Shown: positions 1 through 10,988 of the stretch, piece by piece
How positions within the stretch are numbered: the stretch's first letter is position 1
How the letters are laid out: the number at the start of each line of letters is the position of its first letter
Assembly: GCF_001707825.1 (NCBI RefSeq)
Contig: NZ_LYBM01000046.1
Span: 1 to 39,618 of the forward strand
DNA: 39,618 nt
From: Veronia pacifica
Lineage (GTDB): Bacteria > Pseudomonadota > Gammaproteobacteria > Enterobacterales > Vibrionaceae
Direction: 5' to 3'
The notes under the pieces: generated by a model
The model's database searches: none
Told to the model about the DNA's origin: nothing
What the model saw: only the letters and a program-made list of their open reading frames with translations
Program-made: the position numbers and the translations under genes

Positions 1-6
1 ATACCT

Positions 7-32
7 TTCAGGCTGGTTTTTTTTGGCCTGAA
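7..32. other. Stem-loop upstream of the ABC importer ATPase gene
   Basis: TTCAGGC at 7-13 pairs with GCCTGAA at 26-32 around a loop that contains a run of eight T. The T run is in the loop rather than after the stem, so this is not a canonical terminator. In importer operons of this kind the binding-protein gene often precedes the ATPase gene with a hairpin between them; that reading is inference because the upstream gene is outside the window. Confidence 0.3.
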
Positions 33-93
33 CAATCTGTGTTTCGGTACACGGGATCGCAGTACGTGGATGAGTAAACGACAGGGAGTCGGT

Positions 94-1677
94 ATGTCAT
101 ATCCCGCTATTGAATTGCGAGGCATCAACAAGAGCTTTGGTGCCGTACATGCAAATAAAGATATCAATTTCTCGGTGATGCCGGGAACCATTCACGGCAT
201 CGTTGGAGAAAACGGTGCCGGTAAATCCACTTTAATGTCAATTCTCTATGGCTTCTATCAAGCCGATTCAGGCACCATCTCAATAGATGGTGAGACATTA
301 CATATTGGTAACTCACAGGATGCTATTGCGGCGGGTATAGGTATGGTACATCAGCACTTTATGCTGGTTGAAACCTTTACCGTGCTTGAGAATGTCATGT
401 TGGGGGCCGAGGGGCATAGCTTACTGGGCTCTGCAAACCGAACTGCCCGTAAGGCTCTGAAAGAGATCGAGGATAAATATGGTTTACAGGTTGATCCGGA
501 CGCTGTTGTCGGTGAGCTGCCAGTCGGTGTGCAACAGCGAGTTGAGATCTTAAAAGCCCTTTATCGCGGGGCAAGAATCTTAATCCTTGATGAACCAACC
601 GGCGTCCTCACACCTCAGGAGACTGACCAACTTTTCGATATCTTACGCACTCTGAAAGAGCAAGGCGTAACCATCATTTTAATCACCCATAAATTGCGTG
701 AAATTATCTCAGTGACTGACACCGTATCGGTTATGCGTCAGGGGGAAATGGTCGCTGAGCGGACCACGTCAGATACAACAGTCAATGATTTGGCAGAACT
801 GATGGTCGGCAGAAAAGTATTGCTTCGTGTCGAAAAGCAACAAGCCAAACCGGAAGGTGTCAGGCTCAGAGTCAATGATGTGAGCTGGATCGATGAGCGA
901 GGTGTCCGTCGTCTGAAAGATCTAAATTTTGAACTCCGCGCTGGTGAGATCCTCGGTGTGGCAGGTGTATCCGGCAATGGGCAGTCTGAGCTTCTCGAGG
1001 TGCTGTCCGGTGTTATTCTCCCCCAGAAAGGGAGCTTTACTGTTGTCAGTAAAAGTAACCAAGAAGTCTTTTCGGCAGACAGAGATCGCGATGCTGCTGT
1101 GATGCGAAAACTCAGTATCGGTCACATTCCTGAGGACAGGCTGAAACAGGGGCTGGTGAAGACAATGCCGGCTTCAGAGAGCGCCATTCTTGGTTTTCAT
1201 CATGACGAGATTTACGGCGAAAAGCTATTTGACTTAACCGCTATCGACAAAGCGACACAAGACATGATGGAGCATTATGATGTCAGGCCACGGGATCCTT
1301 CATTAAAATCAGCCAACTTTTCGGGCGGTAACCAGCAAAAGTTAATTGTGGCACGTGAAATGTTGCGACAGCCTGAGCTTTTATTGGTAGGGCAGCCCAC
1401 CCGTGGCGTTGATATCGGCGCAATAGAATTTATTCACAGTAATCTGGTCGCTGCGCGCGATAAAGGAGCGGCTGTGCTATTGGTCTCCACAGAGCTGGAT
1501 GAAATCATGTCGCTCTCAGATCGCATTATTGTAATGGTAGACGGAGCAATAACAGGAGAAGTTATTGCCAGTGAAGCAGATGAGCGGCAGTTGGGTATTT
1601 TGATGGCGAATGCGGCTGATGAGCGTTCAGCTGAGGGTACATCAAGTGACGTTCTCGCGCAGGGAGGTAGCGTATGA
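94..1677 (+). CDS. Nucleoside/sugar-type ABC importer, double ATP-binding protein
   Basis: Cytoplasmic ATPase of an importer, built as two fused nucleotide-binding domains like RbsA/MglA and the YufO/NupO nucleoside systems. The first domain has an intact Walker [10 protein letters not shown] at about residues 38-46, a signature-like LPVGVQQR near 142, and Walker B LILDEPT near 163. The second has a degenerate Walker [10 protein letters not shown] near 290, and signature FSGGNQQK near 409; such asymmetry is normal in this family. Start chosen at 94 because AGGGAG lies just upstream; an in-frame ATG at 70 has no good ribosome site. The stop overlaps the next start (ATGA). Pairing with two YufP/YufQ-like permeases suggests purine nucleoside uptake; the exact substrate is inferred. 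About 527 residues. Confidence 0.85.
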   Translation: MSYPAIELRGINKSFGAVHANKDINFSVMPGTIHGIVGENGAGKSTLMSILYGFYQADSGTISIDGETLHIGNSQDAIAAGIGMVHQHFMLVETFTVLENVMLGAEGHSLLGSANRTARKALKEIEDKYGLQVDPDAVVGELPVGVQQRVEILKALYRGARILILDEPTGVLTPQETDQLFDILRTLKEQGVTIILITHKLREIISVTDTVSVMRQGEMVAERTTSDTTVNDLAELMVGRKVLLRVEKQQAKPEGVRLRVNDVSWIDERGVRRLKDLNFELRAGEILGVAGVSGNGQSELLEVLSGVILPQKGSFTVVSKSNQEVFSADRDRDAAVMRKLSIGHIPEDRLKQGLVKTMPASESAILGFHHDEIYGEKLFDLTAIDKATQDMMEHYDVRPRDPSLKSANFSGGNQQKLIVAREMLRQPELLLVGQPTRGVDIGAIEFIHSNLVAARDKGAAVLLVSTELDEIMSLSDRIIVMVDGAITGEVIASEADERQLGILMANAADERSAEGTSSDVLAQGGSV

Positions 1678-2807
1678 GTCAGACAAAAGAGAACGTTCCG
1701 GGTTGGGTCAGGGTGCTGTTGGTACCATTGTTACAGCTTTTGCTGGCACTCGTAATATCGAGCTTTGTTGTTCTGCTTGTCGGTGAAAGCCCGATAGATG
1801 CATTTGGTGTCATGATTAACGGGGCATTAAACCTTGAATACGGTGGTTTGCACAACACGCTATATTACGCCACTAATTTTATTTTTACAGGTCTGGCTGT
1901 AGCAGTCGCCTTTCATGCTGGGCTATTCAACATCGGTGGTGAGGGGCAGGCCTACATTGCTGGTTTGGGCATTGGTATTTTGATGTTGTTGTTGGATGAT
2001 GTGTTGTCCGTCTGGCTGATGGCACCACTGGCAATTATTACTGCTGCATTGTTCGGTGCTATTTGGGGTGCGATCCCGGGCTACCTGCAGGCGAGACGAG
2101 GCTCCCACATTGTTGTTACCACTATCATGTTCAACTTTATTGCCTTTTCTGTCATGGGCTACGCGCTGGTGGAGCATATCGCCAAGTACGGCGGTAATTC
2201 TACAGATTCTCGCTATTTCAACCCTGAAGCTGTGTTCCCTAAATTCTACGAGCTGGCAGTACAATGGGGCTGGGAATTACCGTTCTCACTGCTGAATCCC
2301 TCGGTGTTGCTTGCGTTGGCTGTTGCTGGACTGGTTTGGGTGATGTTGTTTCGCACCCGATTGGGTTATGCCATTCGGGTAGTGGGTCAAAATGCCAGCG
2401 CAGCCCGTTATGCCGGAATTGATGCACAGAAAATTACCATTATTGCAATGACAATATCAGGCGCGCTCGCGGGGCTGATGGCGGTAAATGAAGTGTTTGG
2501 TGCTCAGAATCGACTGATCCTTAACTTCACTGGCGGGTTTGGTTTTATCGGTATAGCCGTTGCGCTGATGGGGCGAAATCATCCCGTTGGTATCATCGTT
2601 GCGGCACTACTTTTTGGTGCGCTTTACCAAGGTGGTACTGAGTTACAATTTGAAATGCCAAGCCTCAATCCAGAATTGATCATGGTGATCCAAGGACTGG
2701 TGATCTTCTTTACAGGATCTATGGATAAACTTATCCGGGATCCCGTTGAGAAGTGGTTTATCAAGAAGAATGAGGCAGGGCAGGAGGTAAGCAATGGAAC
2801 TGCTTAA
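1674..2807 (+). CDS. Nucleoside-type ABC importer permease (YufP-like)
   Basis: Inner-membrane permease of the BPD_transp_2 family, 377 residues, with about eight to ten hydrophobic segments. A hydrophobic helix at roughly residues 15-37 is followed by a conserved-looking stretch near residue 80 (FHAGLFNIGGEGQ), typical of the nucleoside and branched-chain permease group. It overlaps the upstream ATPase gene by four bases (ATGA), so the two are translationally coupled. It should form a heterodimer with the next gene's product. Substrate assignment to nucleosides rests on family resemblance and operon layout. Confidence 0.83.
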   Translation: MSQTKENVPGWVRVLLVPLLQLLLALVISSFVVLLVGESPIDAFGVMINGALNLEYGGLHNTLYYATNFIFTGLAVAVAFHAGLFNIGGEGQAYIAGLGIGILMLLLDDVLSVWLMAPLAIITAALFGAIWGAIPGYLQARRGSHIVVTTIMFNFIAFSVMGYALVEHIAKYGGNSTDSRYFNPEAVFPKFYELAVQWGWELPFSLLNPSVLLALAVAGLVWVMLFRTRLGYAIRVVGQNASAARYAGIDAQKITIIAMTISGALAGLMAVNEVFGAQNRLILNFTGGFGFIGIAVALMGRNHPVGIIVAALLFGALYQGGTELQFEMPSLNPELIMVIQGLVIFFTGSMDKLIRDPVEKWFIKKNEAGQEVSNGTA

Positions 2808-3768
2808 CTGGATTCTCTCGACAGCTGATTCAACTATACGCCTGGCGGTTCCATTAATATTTGCTGCAATGGCCGGTATTTTTTCGGAGCGCTCTGGCGT
2901 GGTGGATATCGGTCTTGAAGGCAAGATGTTAATGGCTGCGTTTACCGCTGCCGCGGTGTCTTACGTAACGGGCAATCCGTGGCTGGGACTGATTGCCGCG
3001 ATTTGTAGCAGCATGCTGTTGGCATTGATTCATGGTTATGCGTCAATCACGCAAAAAGGCGACCAAATCATTTCAGGGCTGGCGGTAAATTTCTTTGCTT
3101 CTGGTATGACGGTTACTTTAGGTCACGCATGGTTTAAGCAAGGTGGTCAAACACCTACGCTGTATAATGATCAAAGATTTTTACCGATCGAACTACCCGG
3201 TGCCGAGGCCATAGGTGAATCTGTTCCATTACTCGGTCCAGTCTACCGTGACCTTATCTCAGGCCATAATATTCTGGTTTACCTGTCAGTCTTTGCTGTT
3301 GTTTTCACTTGGTGGCTGCTATTCCGCACCCGTTTTGGGCTCCGCCTCCGTGCTGTTGGTGAAGAGCCGGGCGCTATTGATACTGCCGGAATTTCTGTGG
3401 TTTGGTTGCGTTATCGTGCGGTACTGATGGCAGGTCTACTTTGTGGTATTGCCGGTGCGTATCTATCGACCGCTCAGAATGCAGCGTTCGGTAAAGAGAT
3501 GACTGCAGGGCAGGGTTACATTGCTCTCGCTGCGGTGATATTTGGTAAATGGCAGCCGAGAAATGCGTTGTTGGCATGTTTGCTATTTGGTTTTCTCTCG
3601 GCGCTGGAAACAAGAATGCAGGGGGTAGAGATACCTTTGGTAGGTGTTTTGCCAACCCAAGTGTTCTCAGCCTTGCCTTATGTATTGACTGTGGTGCTCT
3701 TGGCTGGTTTTATTGGAAAGGCTGTCGCTCCAAAGTCGATAGGAAAACCCTACGTCAAAGAGCGTTGA
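2794..3768 (+). CDS. Nucleoside-type ABC importer permease (YufQ-like)
   Basis: Second inner-membrane permease, 324 residues, almost entirely hydrophobic. The N-terminal ERSGVVDIGLEGKMLM motif at about residues 30-45 is characteristic of the second nucleoside-type permease. It overlaps the preceding permease gene by 14 bases, and CAGGAGG just upstream of the start is a good ribosome site. The gene is the last of the operon: a strong terminator follows 33 bases after its stop. Function follows from pairing with the neighbouring permease and ATPase. Confidence 0.83.
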   Translation: MELLNWILSTADSTIRLAVPLIFAAMAGIFSERSGVVDIGLEGKMLMAAFTAAAVSYVTGNPWLGLIAAICSSMLLALIHGYASITQKGDQIISGLAVNFFASGMTVTLGHAWFKQGGQTPTLYNDQRFLPIELPGAEAIGESVPLLGPVYRDLISGHNILVYLSVFAVVFTWWLLFRTRFGLRLRAVGEEPGAIDTAGISVVWLRYRAVLMAGLLCGIAGAYLSTAQNAAFGKEMTAGQGYIALAAVIFGKWQPRNALLACLLFGFLSALETRMQGVEIPLVGVLPTQVFSALPYVLTVVLLAGFIGKAVAPKSIGKPYVKER

Positions 3769-3800
3769 TAAGTATAGATAAACACTGGCGCATGATAGGC

Positions 3801-3828
3801 AAAAAGCCGACCAAAAGGTCGGCTTTTC
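3801..3828. terminator. Bidirectional Rho-independent terminator
   Basis: GCCGACC (3806-3812), loop AAAA, GGTCGGC (3817-3823), flanked by an A run on the left and TTTT on the right. It ends the plus-strand importer operon and could equally stop minus-strand transcription leaving the exporter gene that ends at 3876. Confidence 0.9.
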
Positions 3829-3875
3829 TGTTTCTACATAGGGTCAGTACTGAGCGTCTGAGTCATCATTTGCTA

Positions 3876-5708
3876 CTAGTCCTCACCGATGAATCCACTG
3901 GTCTGACGCCGCCAAAGTTGCGCATAGATACCATCTTTTGCAATGAGTTCCTGATGTGAGCCCTGCTCGGCGATCTCTCCTTTATCGAGAACGATAAGTC
4001 GGTCCATAGCCGCAATCGTTGACAGGCGGTGTGCAATCGCGATAACAGTTTTTCCTTCCATCAGTTCGTAAAGACTTTCCTGTATGGCTGCCTCAACTTC
4101 TGAGTCCAGTGCTGATGTGGCTTCATCCAGTATTAGAATGGGTGCGTCTTTCAGCAGTACCCGGGCAATAGCCACTCTTTGGCGCTGCCCACCAGACAGT
4201 TTGACGCCTCTTTCACCCACCATGGCATCGTAACCGCTGTTACCGTAAGGGTCGGAAAGGGTATCGATAAACTCATTGGCATGGGCTTTCTGGCTGGCTT
4301 CAATCATTTCCTGTTCAGAGGCATCCGGGTTGCCGTAAAGGATATTGTCACGGATTGAGCGGTGCAGTAACGATGTGTCCTGAGTCACCATACCAATATT
4401 GGCTCGTAGCGAATCTTGCGTGACTTCAGAGACGTTCTGACCATCAATCCGGATCTCGCCGTTTTCAACGTCATGAAAACGCATAAGCAAATTCACCAAC
4501 GTCGACTTGCCTGCACCGGAGCGGCCAACTAATCCCACTTTTTCACCCGGTTTAATATGTAGATTGAGTTTCTCGATCACTCCTTTTTCTTCACCATAGT
4601 GAAAGCAAACGTCGTTGAACTGAATACCACCGTTATCAACGTTGATCGGTTGAGCACCTTTTTTGTCCTCTATATCAACTGGCTTAGACAGTGTATTCAT
4701 CCCGTCAACAACCGTGCCGAGATTTTCAAACAAACCGCCTATTTCCCACATGATCCACTTAGACATACCATTAATTCGAAGTGCCAAGCTGACTGCAATT
4801 GCGATGGCACCAATACTGATGGCACTGCCAAGCCATAACCAGATTGAAACGGCACCAATAGCGAACACCAAGAGGTAGTTGATTGTATCAACGCCCAGAT
4901 TAAAGCCTGTTGCTAAGCGCATCTGGCGGTGGACGGTATCTAAAAATGATGTCATACCTTCTTCGGCATAGGCGGTTTCTCTGTCGGTATGAGAGAAGAG
5001 CTTTACCGTCGCGATATTGGTGTAGCTGTCGACAATTCGCCCAGTCATCATTGAGCGTGCTTCGGCCTGCTCACTGGATACTGACTTTAGTTTTGGGACA
5101 AAGTAAATTTGAATGGCGATGTAAGTAAGTAGCCAAATTAACATAGGTAGCATCAGTCGCCAGTCTGATTGACCGATGATCACCAACATCGAAAGAAAGT
5201 AGACCGAGATGTACACTGCTACATCTAACAATTTCATCACCGTCTCACGGACAGACAACGACGTTTGCATCACTTTAGTGGCAATCCTGCCTGCAAAGTC
5301 GTTCTGATAAAAACTGACGCTCTGACGCAAAAGGTATCTGTGCGCCAGCCAACGTATGGACATTGGGTAGTTACCCAGTAACGTCTGATGGAGGATCAGT
5401 GAGTGAACAGCAATTAACACTGGCATGACGATGAGTATCAACAGGCTGATACCGACCAGTGTCCACCCCTCTTCTTGCAAAAAAGTCTCTGGATCATGGC
5501 TGACCAGCCAGTCAACGAGTTGTCCCATGAAACCAAATAGTGAAACCTCGACAATGGCGATCAATGCGGTAAGCACAGACATCGCGAGTAAAGGAATTTC
5601 GAATCCTCTCGTGTAGTGGCGACAAAAAGCCAGGAGCCCGTTCGGGGGCTGTTCGGGGGTCTCAGATGGGAAGGCGAGAGTGAATCGCTCGAATAACTTA
5701 TAAAGCAT
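3876..5708 (-). CDS. MsbA-like ABC exporter, fused membrane and ATPase domains
   Basis: 610-residue half-transporter of the type that works as a dimer to export lipids or drugs. The N-terminal half carries about six membrane segments (roughly residues 38-310). The C-terminal half is an ATPase with Walker A GRSGAGKST, signature LSGGQRQR, Walker B ILILDEATSALD and the downstream H-loop IAHRLSTI. Length and order match type IV exporters such as MsbA and the multidrug half-transporters. GGA lies upstream of the ATG as a weak ribosome site. It stands alone between two terminators, so the substrate cannot be read from context. Confidence 0.85.
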   Translation of the reverse strand: MLYKLFERFTLAFPSETPEQPPNGLLAFCRHYTRGFEIPLLAMSVLTALIAIVEVSLFGFMGQLVDWLVSHDPETFLQEEGWTLVGISLLILIVMPVLIAVHSLILHQTLLGNYPMSIRWLAHRYLLRQSVSFYQNDFAGRIATKVMQTSLSVRETVMKLLDVAVYISVYFLSMLVIIGQSDWRLMLPMLIWLLTYIAIQIYFVPKLKSVSSEQAEARSMMTGRIVDSYTNIATVKLFSHTDRETAYAEEGMTSFLDTVHRQMRLATGFNLGVDTINYLLVFAIGAVSIWLWLGSAISIGAIAIAVSLALRINGMSKWIMWEIGGLFENLGTVVDGMNTLSKPVDIEDKKGAQPINVDNGGIQFNDVCFHYGEEKGVIEKLNLHIKPGEKVGLVGRSGAGKSTLVNLLMRFHDVENGEIRIDGQNVSEVTQDSLRANIGMVTQDTSLLHRSIRDNILYGNPDASEQEMIEASQKAHANEFIDTLSDPYGNSGYDAMVGERGVKLSGGQRQRVAIARVLLKDAPILILDEATSALDSEVEAAIQESLYELMEGKTVIAIAHRLSTIAAMDRLIVLDKGEIAEQGSHQELIAKDGIYAQLWRRQTSGFIGED

Positions 5709-5856
5709 ATTTTATCCATAACACTGGGTGCGAAGATATCAAGCTGCACCCTCAGCTTAAACCATTTTGTAGTTTACGTTGCAAGTTGATGATTTGGCAC
5801 ACCGGGTTGTACAACAAAGGCAAAAATAAAATCCGGCCGTGATCTTATGCTCAGAT

Positions 5857-5890
5857 ATAAAAAAACCGGCCAGTGTTGCCGGTTTTGTTT
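5857..5890. terminator. Rho-independent terminator of the chitinase gene
   Basis: AACCGGC (5864-5870) pairs with GCCGGTT (5878-5884). On the minus strand the stem is followed by a run of T. It lies about 30 bases beyond the chitinase stop, in the 200-base gap before the exporter gene. A T-rich stretch on the plus side makes it potentially bidirectional. Confidence 0.85.
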
Positions 5891-5910
5891 TTTGGGTTTT
5901 TAAACAGCCG

Positions 5911-8900
5911 TTAACCGCAGACTTTACTCCAGCTGGCATCGCTGCCCGGTACAGAGCTGGTCCACCAGTTGGCTTGGAAAATCATGCCTTCATGAACCAT
6001 TTTGTCCCCTGCTCCGGCGTGGGTCGGGTTACCCTGCCAGTCAGTCTGAGGCCAGTTAGGGTAGACATTGATACCTGTCGTATCGCACTTGTCATCATTA
6101 TCATCGTCATCATTACCGCCGCTCAGGTCGCCAAGAGGAAGCTCTGGATACTCGGATGCAAACGCATAGTCCGTACCATTTACCGTGACTGTGTAATTTG
6201 CCGGGCCTGAGATTGGTAAGTAGTAAACCATATCCAGCTCATAGCTCTCCCCAGCTGGCAGTGATTTCCACCCTGGCAGTGAGAAAGATACCCGGTGAAG
6301 ACTACCATCAAGACCGCCTACGTTATTCTTCTTCGAGTGAGCCGAAGCAATAACTTTAAGGCCGCCACCTGACTGATCTTTCGCGTTATCTGGAGAAGAT
6401 GTCGGGATATCAAACTGGAACTCAGTTCCACCCGGAATATCAACGCCTGTGTTGTTAGTAAAGGTCAGCGTCGGGTTGATAGGGTAGTTCTGATCACCGA
6501 CTTTGAACCCGCTGATGCTCACAGAGATATCTACAGCCGAGCTTGGCATTGGAATATCCGCGAGGGTACTACCATAAGGCGCAGCAGACGCAAATTTGTC
6601 ATACATTGCCTTGGTCATGGTGTTACCCATGTGATATTCACCATTACCGCTCTTACAGGCTGCTTCTGTTTCATCAACCTGATTGGTACGGACGCCGTTA
6701 CTGTCGAACAGATAGCAGTTATAGTCACCTGCCAGTTCCCAGAACATAATACCGCCGATACCCTGGTCTACAACGTAGTCAGATTTCAGATTAATGGAGG
6801 CTTTATCTTCTGTTGAAATGAAGACGCTCTTCTCTGCGTTCCACAGCCACGGTGCTACCGCTACGCTGTCATAGTGACGCTCGTACTTACCAACAAGCTT
6901 GTGGTCTGGATTGTTAACCGGATCGAGGTCGTATGCGCTTGCATAGGTACCGTAAATACCATTTTCGAGGTTCTTGGCGTGCCACATTGGGTTTGAGCCA
7001 GCACCCATTTCGTTGCCTTGCTCATCATCATCGTGCCACATGTTATCGATACCGATAGCACCGTATCCGCAGTTATTCTTCTCACCTTCACCTGTACCAT
7101 CTGGACAAGATGATTGGTCAGGAAGTGCTGCGCTTCCCCAGAGACCATTTTCACCACCAGACACGCTTTGCCAGCCACGGGTGTAATAAGGTACACCAAT
7201 GTTGATTCGACCTGCAGGCATTGAGCCGCGGAAGTAATGGTAAGCCCAGTCAGTGTTTAGGTAGCCAAGACCGCCATAGGCTGCGGTATCGTAAACGTTC
7301 CATGCGGCAAGTTCGGAGTCTTTTCCGGTATCGAACAGAGCAGCGTTGTGACCAACATGATCATTCCACGCACCGTGCAGGTCGTAAGACATGATATTGA
7401 CGTAATCAAGATACTTGTTCACGTCCATGGTTTCCATGCCGCGCAGCAGGTAGCCTGACGAAGGTGCAGCGATTGTCAGCATGTAATGTGTGCCGTCGGC
7501 AGCACTTGCTGCATCGAGTTTCTCACGAAGAACACGCATCAGCTCGTTGTACGAACGCATCAGGTATGGACGACGAGATTCAGCGAACTCCTTATCCATA
7601 GGGTTACCTGCGCCAGCCATGCTGGTTGGGTATTCGTAATCTATATCGACACCATCGAACTGGTACTGACGGATAAATTCAACCGCTGAGGTAGCGAACT
7701 TCTCAATGCCTGCATGATTGATGCTGCCATCGGAATTGGTCGTCATGGTGTAGAAGCCACCATCGTTGATACGTTTACCGTCGGCACCAAAGTGGCCGCC
7801 AGTTTCTGCCCAGCCACCAATCGAAATCAGTGTTTTGACATCATGACGTTTCTTGTAAGTTGCCAGAGCGCCAAGGTGTCCCTTGAAGCCGAGAGCAGGA
7901 TCAATATCAACACCGGGCCAGGTTTTACCGACTGCAGCGTTATCTGGGTCATTTACGTCACCTATGTTTACTTTGCCGTCAATACCGATGCTGACGAAGG
8001 CATAGTTAATGTGAGTAAGCTGTTCCCATGGGATATCTTTAACGAGGTAGGCTGCTTGGTCATCATCGCCAGCACGCCAGCTGGTGAAGTAACCAATGAT
8101 ACGACGTGGATGGTCAGCCCCCATTTTTTCACGACCGTCCTCGTCGTAAATTGTACAGTATGGGACGTCTACACCTTCTGTCTTATAGAGTCCTTCTGGA
8201 CGACAGCTTGATGTCGTCGGTGTGCCGATCACCTCAAGGCTGACAGTGGTCGAATCGGTGGTATCGCCATCGTTGTCAGTTGCTTTCGCATAGACAGACA
8301 CTTGTCCTGAACCGACAGATGTCCAATCCAGCGAGTAAGGAGCGGTTGCAGAAGTGCCTACCAGGCGACCAGCGACAAAGAAGTCAACTTTGTCGACAGT
8401 ACCGTCTGAGTCGGTCGCTTCTGCGGTAAGGGTAACGACGTCGCCTTGATTAACAGAAGTGGCAGAAAGAGAGAGAGAAACCGCTGGCGGATCGTTTGGA
8501 ATAACAACGTCACCCTCAACAGAGACTGATACCGACGCTTCAGATGTTGCGCCTTCGTCGTCTGTCGCGACAACTTTTATAACATGACTTCCTTCTACAG
8601 CTATCCAGTCTGCTGAGAAGCCATCGTTGGCGTCACTGTCAACGCTGACAGACTGGCCATCAATGTAGAATTCGACGTTTGCAACATTACCGTCCACATC
8701 TTCCGCCATTGCGACGATAGACACATTGTCACCCGTCTTGAATGTTGCGCCTGAAACAGGACTGCTAATAGATACGGTAGGAACTTGATTCTCTGAGCCA
8801 TCAGTGTCGCAGTCACCGATAATGTCCCATACTTTCCAGCCACCTGAGTTTTCCGCCGGACTATTTCCTTGCGTCCACCATCGGGCTTCGAACAGAACAT

Positions 8901-9069
8901 CACTCTGCTGGGCCTGATCTCCCTTGTTATAAATCTTTTGGGCATTCCATTCTTCAACATTGCTACAGTCTTCTGCTGCCTGAGCTTGAAAGCTCAGTGC
9001 ACAGGCAATAGCGATTGCAGAAAAAGCAAAGGGTTTGGTGCGTCCCTTCCCACCTAATCTGTTTTCCAT
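5911..9069 (-). CDS. Secreted multidomain chitinase (GH18)
   Basis: Extracellular endochitinase, 1052 residues. Order: signal peptide (about 1-31, ending AQA-A); a CBM5/12-like chitin-binding module (about 34-85, [11 protein letters not shown]); two Ig/PKD-like domains (about 94-185 and 193-282); GH18 catalytic barrel (about 321-790) with SIGGW near 426 and the DGVDIDYE active-site motif at 472-479, Glu479 the proton donor; a chitinase C-terminal Ig-like domain (about 846-975); an Asp-rich linker (986-993); and a second CBM5/12 module (about 994-1052, FQANWWTSS). Start at 9069 has AAGGGG upstream; an upstream in-frame start at 9105 would spoil the signal peptide. Carbohydrate-binding modules at both ends suit crystalline chitin. 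No other chitin genes are adjacent. Confidence 0.92.
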   Translation of the reverse strand: MENRLGGKGRTKPFAFSAIAIACALSFQAQAAEDCSNVEEWNAQKIYNKGDQAQQSDVLFEARWWTQGNSPAENSGGWKVWDIIGDCDTDGSENQVPTVSISSPVSGATFKTGDNVSIVAMAEDVDGNVANVEFYIDGQSVSVDSDANDGFSADWIAVEGSHVIKVVATDDEGATSEASVSVSVEGDVVIPNDPPAVSLSLSATSVNQGDVVTLTAEATDSDGTVDKVDFFVAGRLVGTSATAPYSLDWTSVGSGQVSVYAKATDNDGDTTDSTTVSLEVIGTPTTSSCRPEGLYKTEGVDVPYCTIYDEDGREKMGADHPRRIIGYFTSWRAGDDDQAAYLVKDIPWEQLTHINYAFVSIGIDGKVNIGDVNDPDNAAVGKTWPGVDIDPALGFKGHLGALATYKKRHDVKTLISIGGWAETGGHFGADGKRINDGGFYTMTTNSDGSINHAGIEKFATSAVEFIRQYQFDGVDIDYEYPTSMAGAGNPMDKEFAESRRPYLMRSYNELMRVLREKLDAASAADGTHYMLTIAAPSSGYLLRGMETMDVNKYLDYVNIMSYDLHGAWNDHVGHNAALFDTGKDSELAAWNVYDTAAYGGLGYLNTDWAYHYFRGSMPAGRINIGVPYYTRGWQSVSGGENGLWGSAALPDQSSCPDGTGEGEKNNCGYGAIGIDNMWHDDDEQGNEMGAGSNPMWHAKNLENGIYGTYASAYDLDPVNNPDHKLVGKYERHYDSVAVAPWLWNAEKSVFISTEDKASINLKSDYVVDQGIGGIMFWELAGDYNCYLFDSNGVRTNQVDETEAACKSGNGEYHMGNTMTKAMYDKFASAAPYGSTLADIPMPSSAVDISVSISGFKVGDQNYPINPTLTFTNNTGVDIPGGTEFQFDIPTSSPDNAKDQSGGGLKVIASAHSKKNNVGGLDGSLHRVSFSLPGWKSLPAGESYELDMVYYLPISGPANYTVTVNGTDYAFASEYPELPLGDLSGGNDDDDNDDKCDTTGINVYPNWPQTDWQGNPTHAGAGDKMVHEGMIFQANWWTSSVPGSDASWSKVCG

Positions 9070-9319
9070 TTTTTTCCCCTTGTTAATAAAGGCGTAAGTG
9101 GTCAATCCTGTTTCAGATGTAAAACTTTTGTTGCGCCGCTAATAAAGTAATGAAGAAATTTGTTAATGGCTTGATAGATTTTTGGGTAGTTAGATGTCGT
9201 ACGTAAAACCCGCTGAAAACGTATAGAAACTACTGTTTATACTCACATTTATTCTTGGTTCTCACCGTGCCGATAAGATTTTTTTGAGCTTTAACTCGTA
9301 TAAATCGGTAAATGATAAA

Positions 9320-9331
9320 ATTGTCTACAAT
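9320..9331. promoter_or_regulatory. GntR-family operator-like palindrome, copy 1
   Basis: ATTGTCTACAAT is a palindrome of the form ATTGT-NN-ACAAT, close to the operator shape used by FCD-subfamily GntR regulators. A second copy lies 63 bases downstream, next to the start of a GntR/FCD gene. Autoregulation of that gene and the downstream prp genes is inferred. Confidence 0.5.
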
Positions 9332-9382
9332 CACGCAAAAATATGGCAAATATACCGTATGAGGACATGGACTATCATTAAA

Positions 9383-9394
9383 ACTGTCAACAAT
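9383..9394. promoter_or_regulatory. GntR-family operator-like palindrome, copy 2
   Basis: ACTGTCAACAAT matches the copy at 9320-9331 in 10 of 12 positions. The 63-base centre-to-centre distance is about six helical turns, so two bound dimers could lie on the same face. It is 18 bases upstream of the regulator start codon, a position suited to blocking transcription or early elongation. Confidence 0.5.
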
Positions 9395-9411
9395 TGGCAG
9401 GTGGGGATGAC

Positions 9412-10116
9412 ATGAGTGGCAAAATATCGGGTGATGTAGACGATTCTGCGATAAGGGAACCGACTAAGTCCGACAATCTAACCGAGCGACTTATTGAGGC
9501 AATCATTTCCGGAGAGTTTCCGTCAGGCAGCAAAATTTCTGAACCAGAATTGTCCAGACGCTACGAAGTGAGCCGTGGGCCATTGCGCGAAGCTATCATG
9601 CGTATCGAGACGCTTGGCTTAATTGAGCGGATCCCTCATGTCGGAGCCCGTGTGATCACCCTCAGTGAAGTTCAACTCAAAGAGATCTACTCAGTACGTG
9701 AAGCCTTGGAGGGTATGGCTGTTCGTCAGGCATGTCAGCATATTACCAGTGAAGAGCTGCACTCTCTTAAACAACTGCTGACCAGCCATCAGCAATACAT
9801 AAAAGATGTAAAAGGTGCTTCTTATTTTCTCCAGTCGGGGGATTTCGACTTCCACTACCGTGTTATCAAGGCCAGCCGCAATCAAAAGCTCATCTCGCTT
9901 CTTTGTGATGAACTTTACCATCTGGTTCGCATGTACAGGATCCAGTTTTCTCGCCTTCGTTCAGCGCCGAAGTCTGCGCTGAAAGAACACTTTCAGATAT
10001 TTGATGCGCTTTGTGAGCGCGATGAGGATTTGTCAGAGATGCTGATGCGACGACACATACGCCGCAGTCAGCATTTGGCTCAGGAATTTTTGATTAATCA
10101 AGGGGAAAATAAATGA
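9412..10116 (+). CDS. GntR-family (FCD) regulator of the methylcitrate operon
   Basis: DNA-binding regulator of about 234 residues. An N-terminal winged helix-turn-helix ([20 protein letters not shown] at about residues 43-62) is followed by an FCD-type ligand-binding domain with conserved Arg/Asp/His positions ([33 protein letters not shown]). The ATG at 9412 has a GGTGGGG ribosome site; a TTG 18 bases upstream is less likely. Its stop overlaps the prpB start by four bases, so it is co-translated with the enzymes it likely controls. Its ligand is probably a propionate or 2-methylcitrate metabolite. This replaces the sigma54-type PrpR of E. coli. Two operator-like palindromes precede it. Confidence 0.85.
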   Translation: MSGKISGDVDDSAIREPTKSDNLTERLIEAIISGEFPSGSKISEPELSRRYEVSRGPLREAIMRIETLGLIERIPHVGARVITLSEVQLKEIYSVREALEGMAVRQACQHITSEELHSLKQLLTSHQQYIKDVKGASYFLQSGDFDFHYRVIKASRNQKLISLLCDELYHLVRMYRIQFSRLRSAPKSALKEHFQIFDALCERDEDLSEMLMRRHIRRSQHLAQEFLINQGENK

Positions 10117-10988
10117 GTGCAGGAAAGCGCTTTCGTGAGGCTGTTGAAGCAGGGTCTCCATTGAGTCTCGTCGGTGCGGTCAATGCTTACTGCGCCATGA
10201 TGGCAGAGCAAGTAGGGCATAAAGCGATTTACCTATCTGGTGCAGGAGTGGCAAATGCCTCTCATGGTTTGCCTGATCTTGGCATGACGGGACTCAACGA
10301 TGTTGTTGAAGATGCGCGCCGAATCACTTCAGCCACAGAGCTTCCCCTTATGGTGGACATTGATACGGGATTTGGTGGTGCATTTAATATTGCTCGTACA
10401 ATTAAAGAGATGGAAAAAGCAGGTGTGGCCGCAGTGCATATGGAAGATCAAGTCGGTCAGAAGCGTTGTGGACATCGGCCAAATAAAGCCATCGTCAGTC
10501 AACAGGAAATGGTCGATAGGATTAAAGCAGCGGTGGATGCCAGAAGCGATCAGAACTTTGTCATTATGGCCAGAACGGATGCTCTGGCTGTCGAAGGTAT
10601 GTCGTCCGCTATTGAAAGGTCGCAGGCTTGCATTGATGCCGGTGCTGATATGATTTTTCCCGAAGCGGTCAGATCATTGGAAGAATACCAGACGATATGT
10701 GACGCATTGGATGTTCCCGTGCTGGCTAATATTACCGAGTTTGGCCAGACACCACTTTACTCCGCCGAAGAACTGGCGTCTGTTGGCGTTGAAATTGTTC
10801 TATACCCGTTATCGGCTTTTCGGGCCATGAATAAGGCGGCGCTTAATGTCTACCAACATATTCTGGGGGATGGTCATCAAAAAAATGTGGTCGACACAAT
10901 GCAGACCCGAGAGGAGTTATATCAATTTTTAGGTTATCACGATTTTGAGCAGCGACTTGATGCACTATTTCGAGGTGATACAGATTAG
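10113..10988 (+). CDS. prpB: 2-methylisocitrate lyase
   Basis: Splits 2-methylisocitrate into pyruvate and succinate, the last step of the methylcitrate cycle for propionate. The protein has 291 residues, close to E. coli PrpB. Visible are the Mg-binding [10 protein letters not shown] at 81-90 and the catalytic KRCGH at 117-121 with Cys119, followed by HRPNKAIV. It overlaps the regulator gene by four bases. A 113-base gap separates it from prpC. Confidence 0.95.
   Translation: MSAGKRFREAVEAGSPLSLVGAVNAYCAMMAEQVGHKAIYLSGAGVANASHGLPDLGMTGLNDVVEDARRITSATELPLMVDIDTGFGGAFNIARTIKEMEKAGVAAVHMEDQVGQKRCGHRPNKAIVSQQEMVDRIKAAVDARSDQNFVIMARTDALAVEGMSSAIERSQACIDAGADMIFPEAVRSLEEYQTICDALDVPVLANITEFGQTPLYSAEELASVGVEIVLYPLSAFRAMNKAALNVYQHILGDGHQKNVVDTMQTREELYQFLGYHDFEQRLDALFRGDTD

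Noticed and set aside
1923-2264. 113-codon antisense frame in the permease gene
   Set aside because: Shadow of a well-supported coding sequence on the other strand.
7714-8211. 165-codon antisense frame inside the chitinase gene
   Set aside because: Lies wholly opposite the GH18 domain; no start context or family resemblance.
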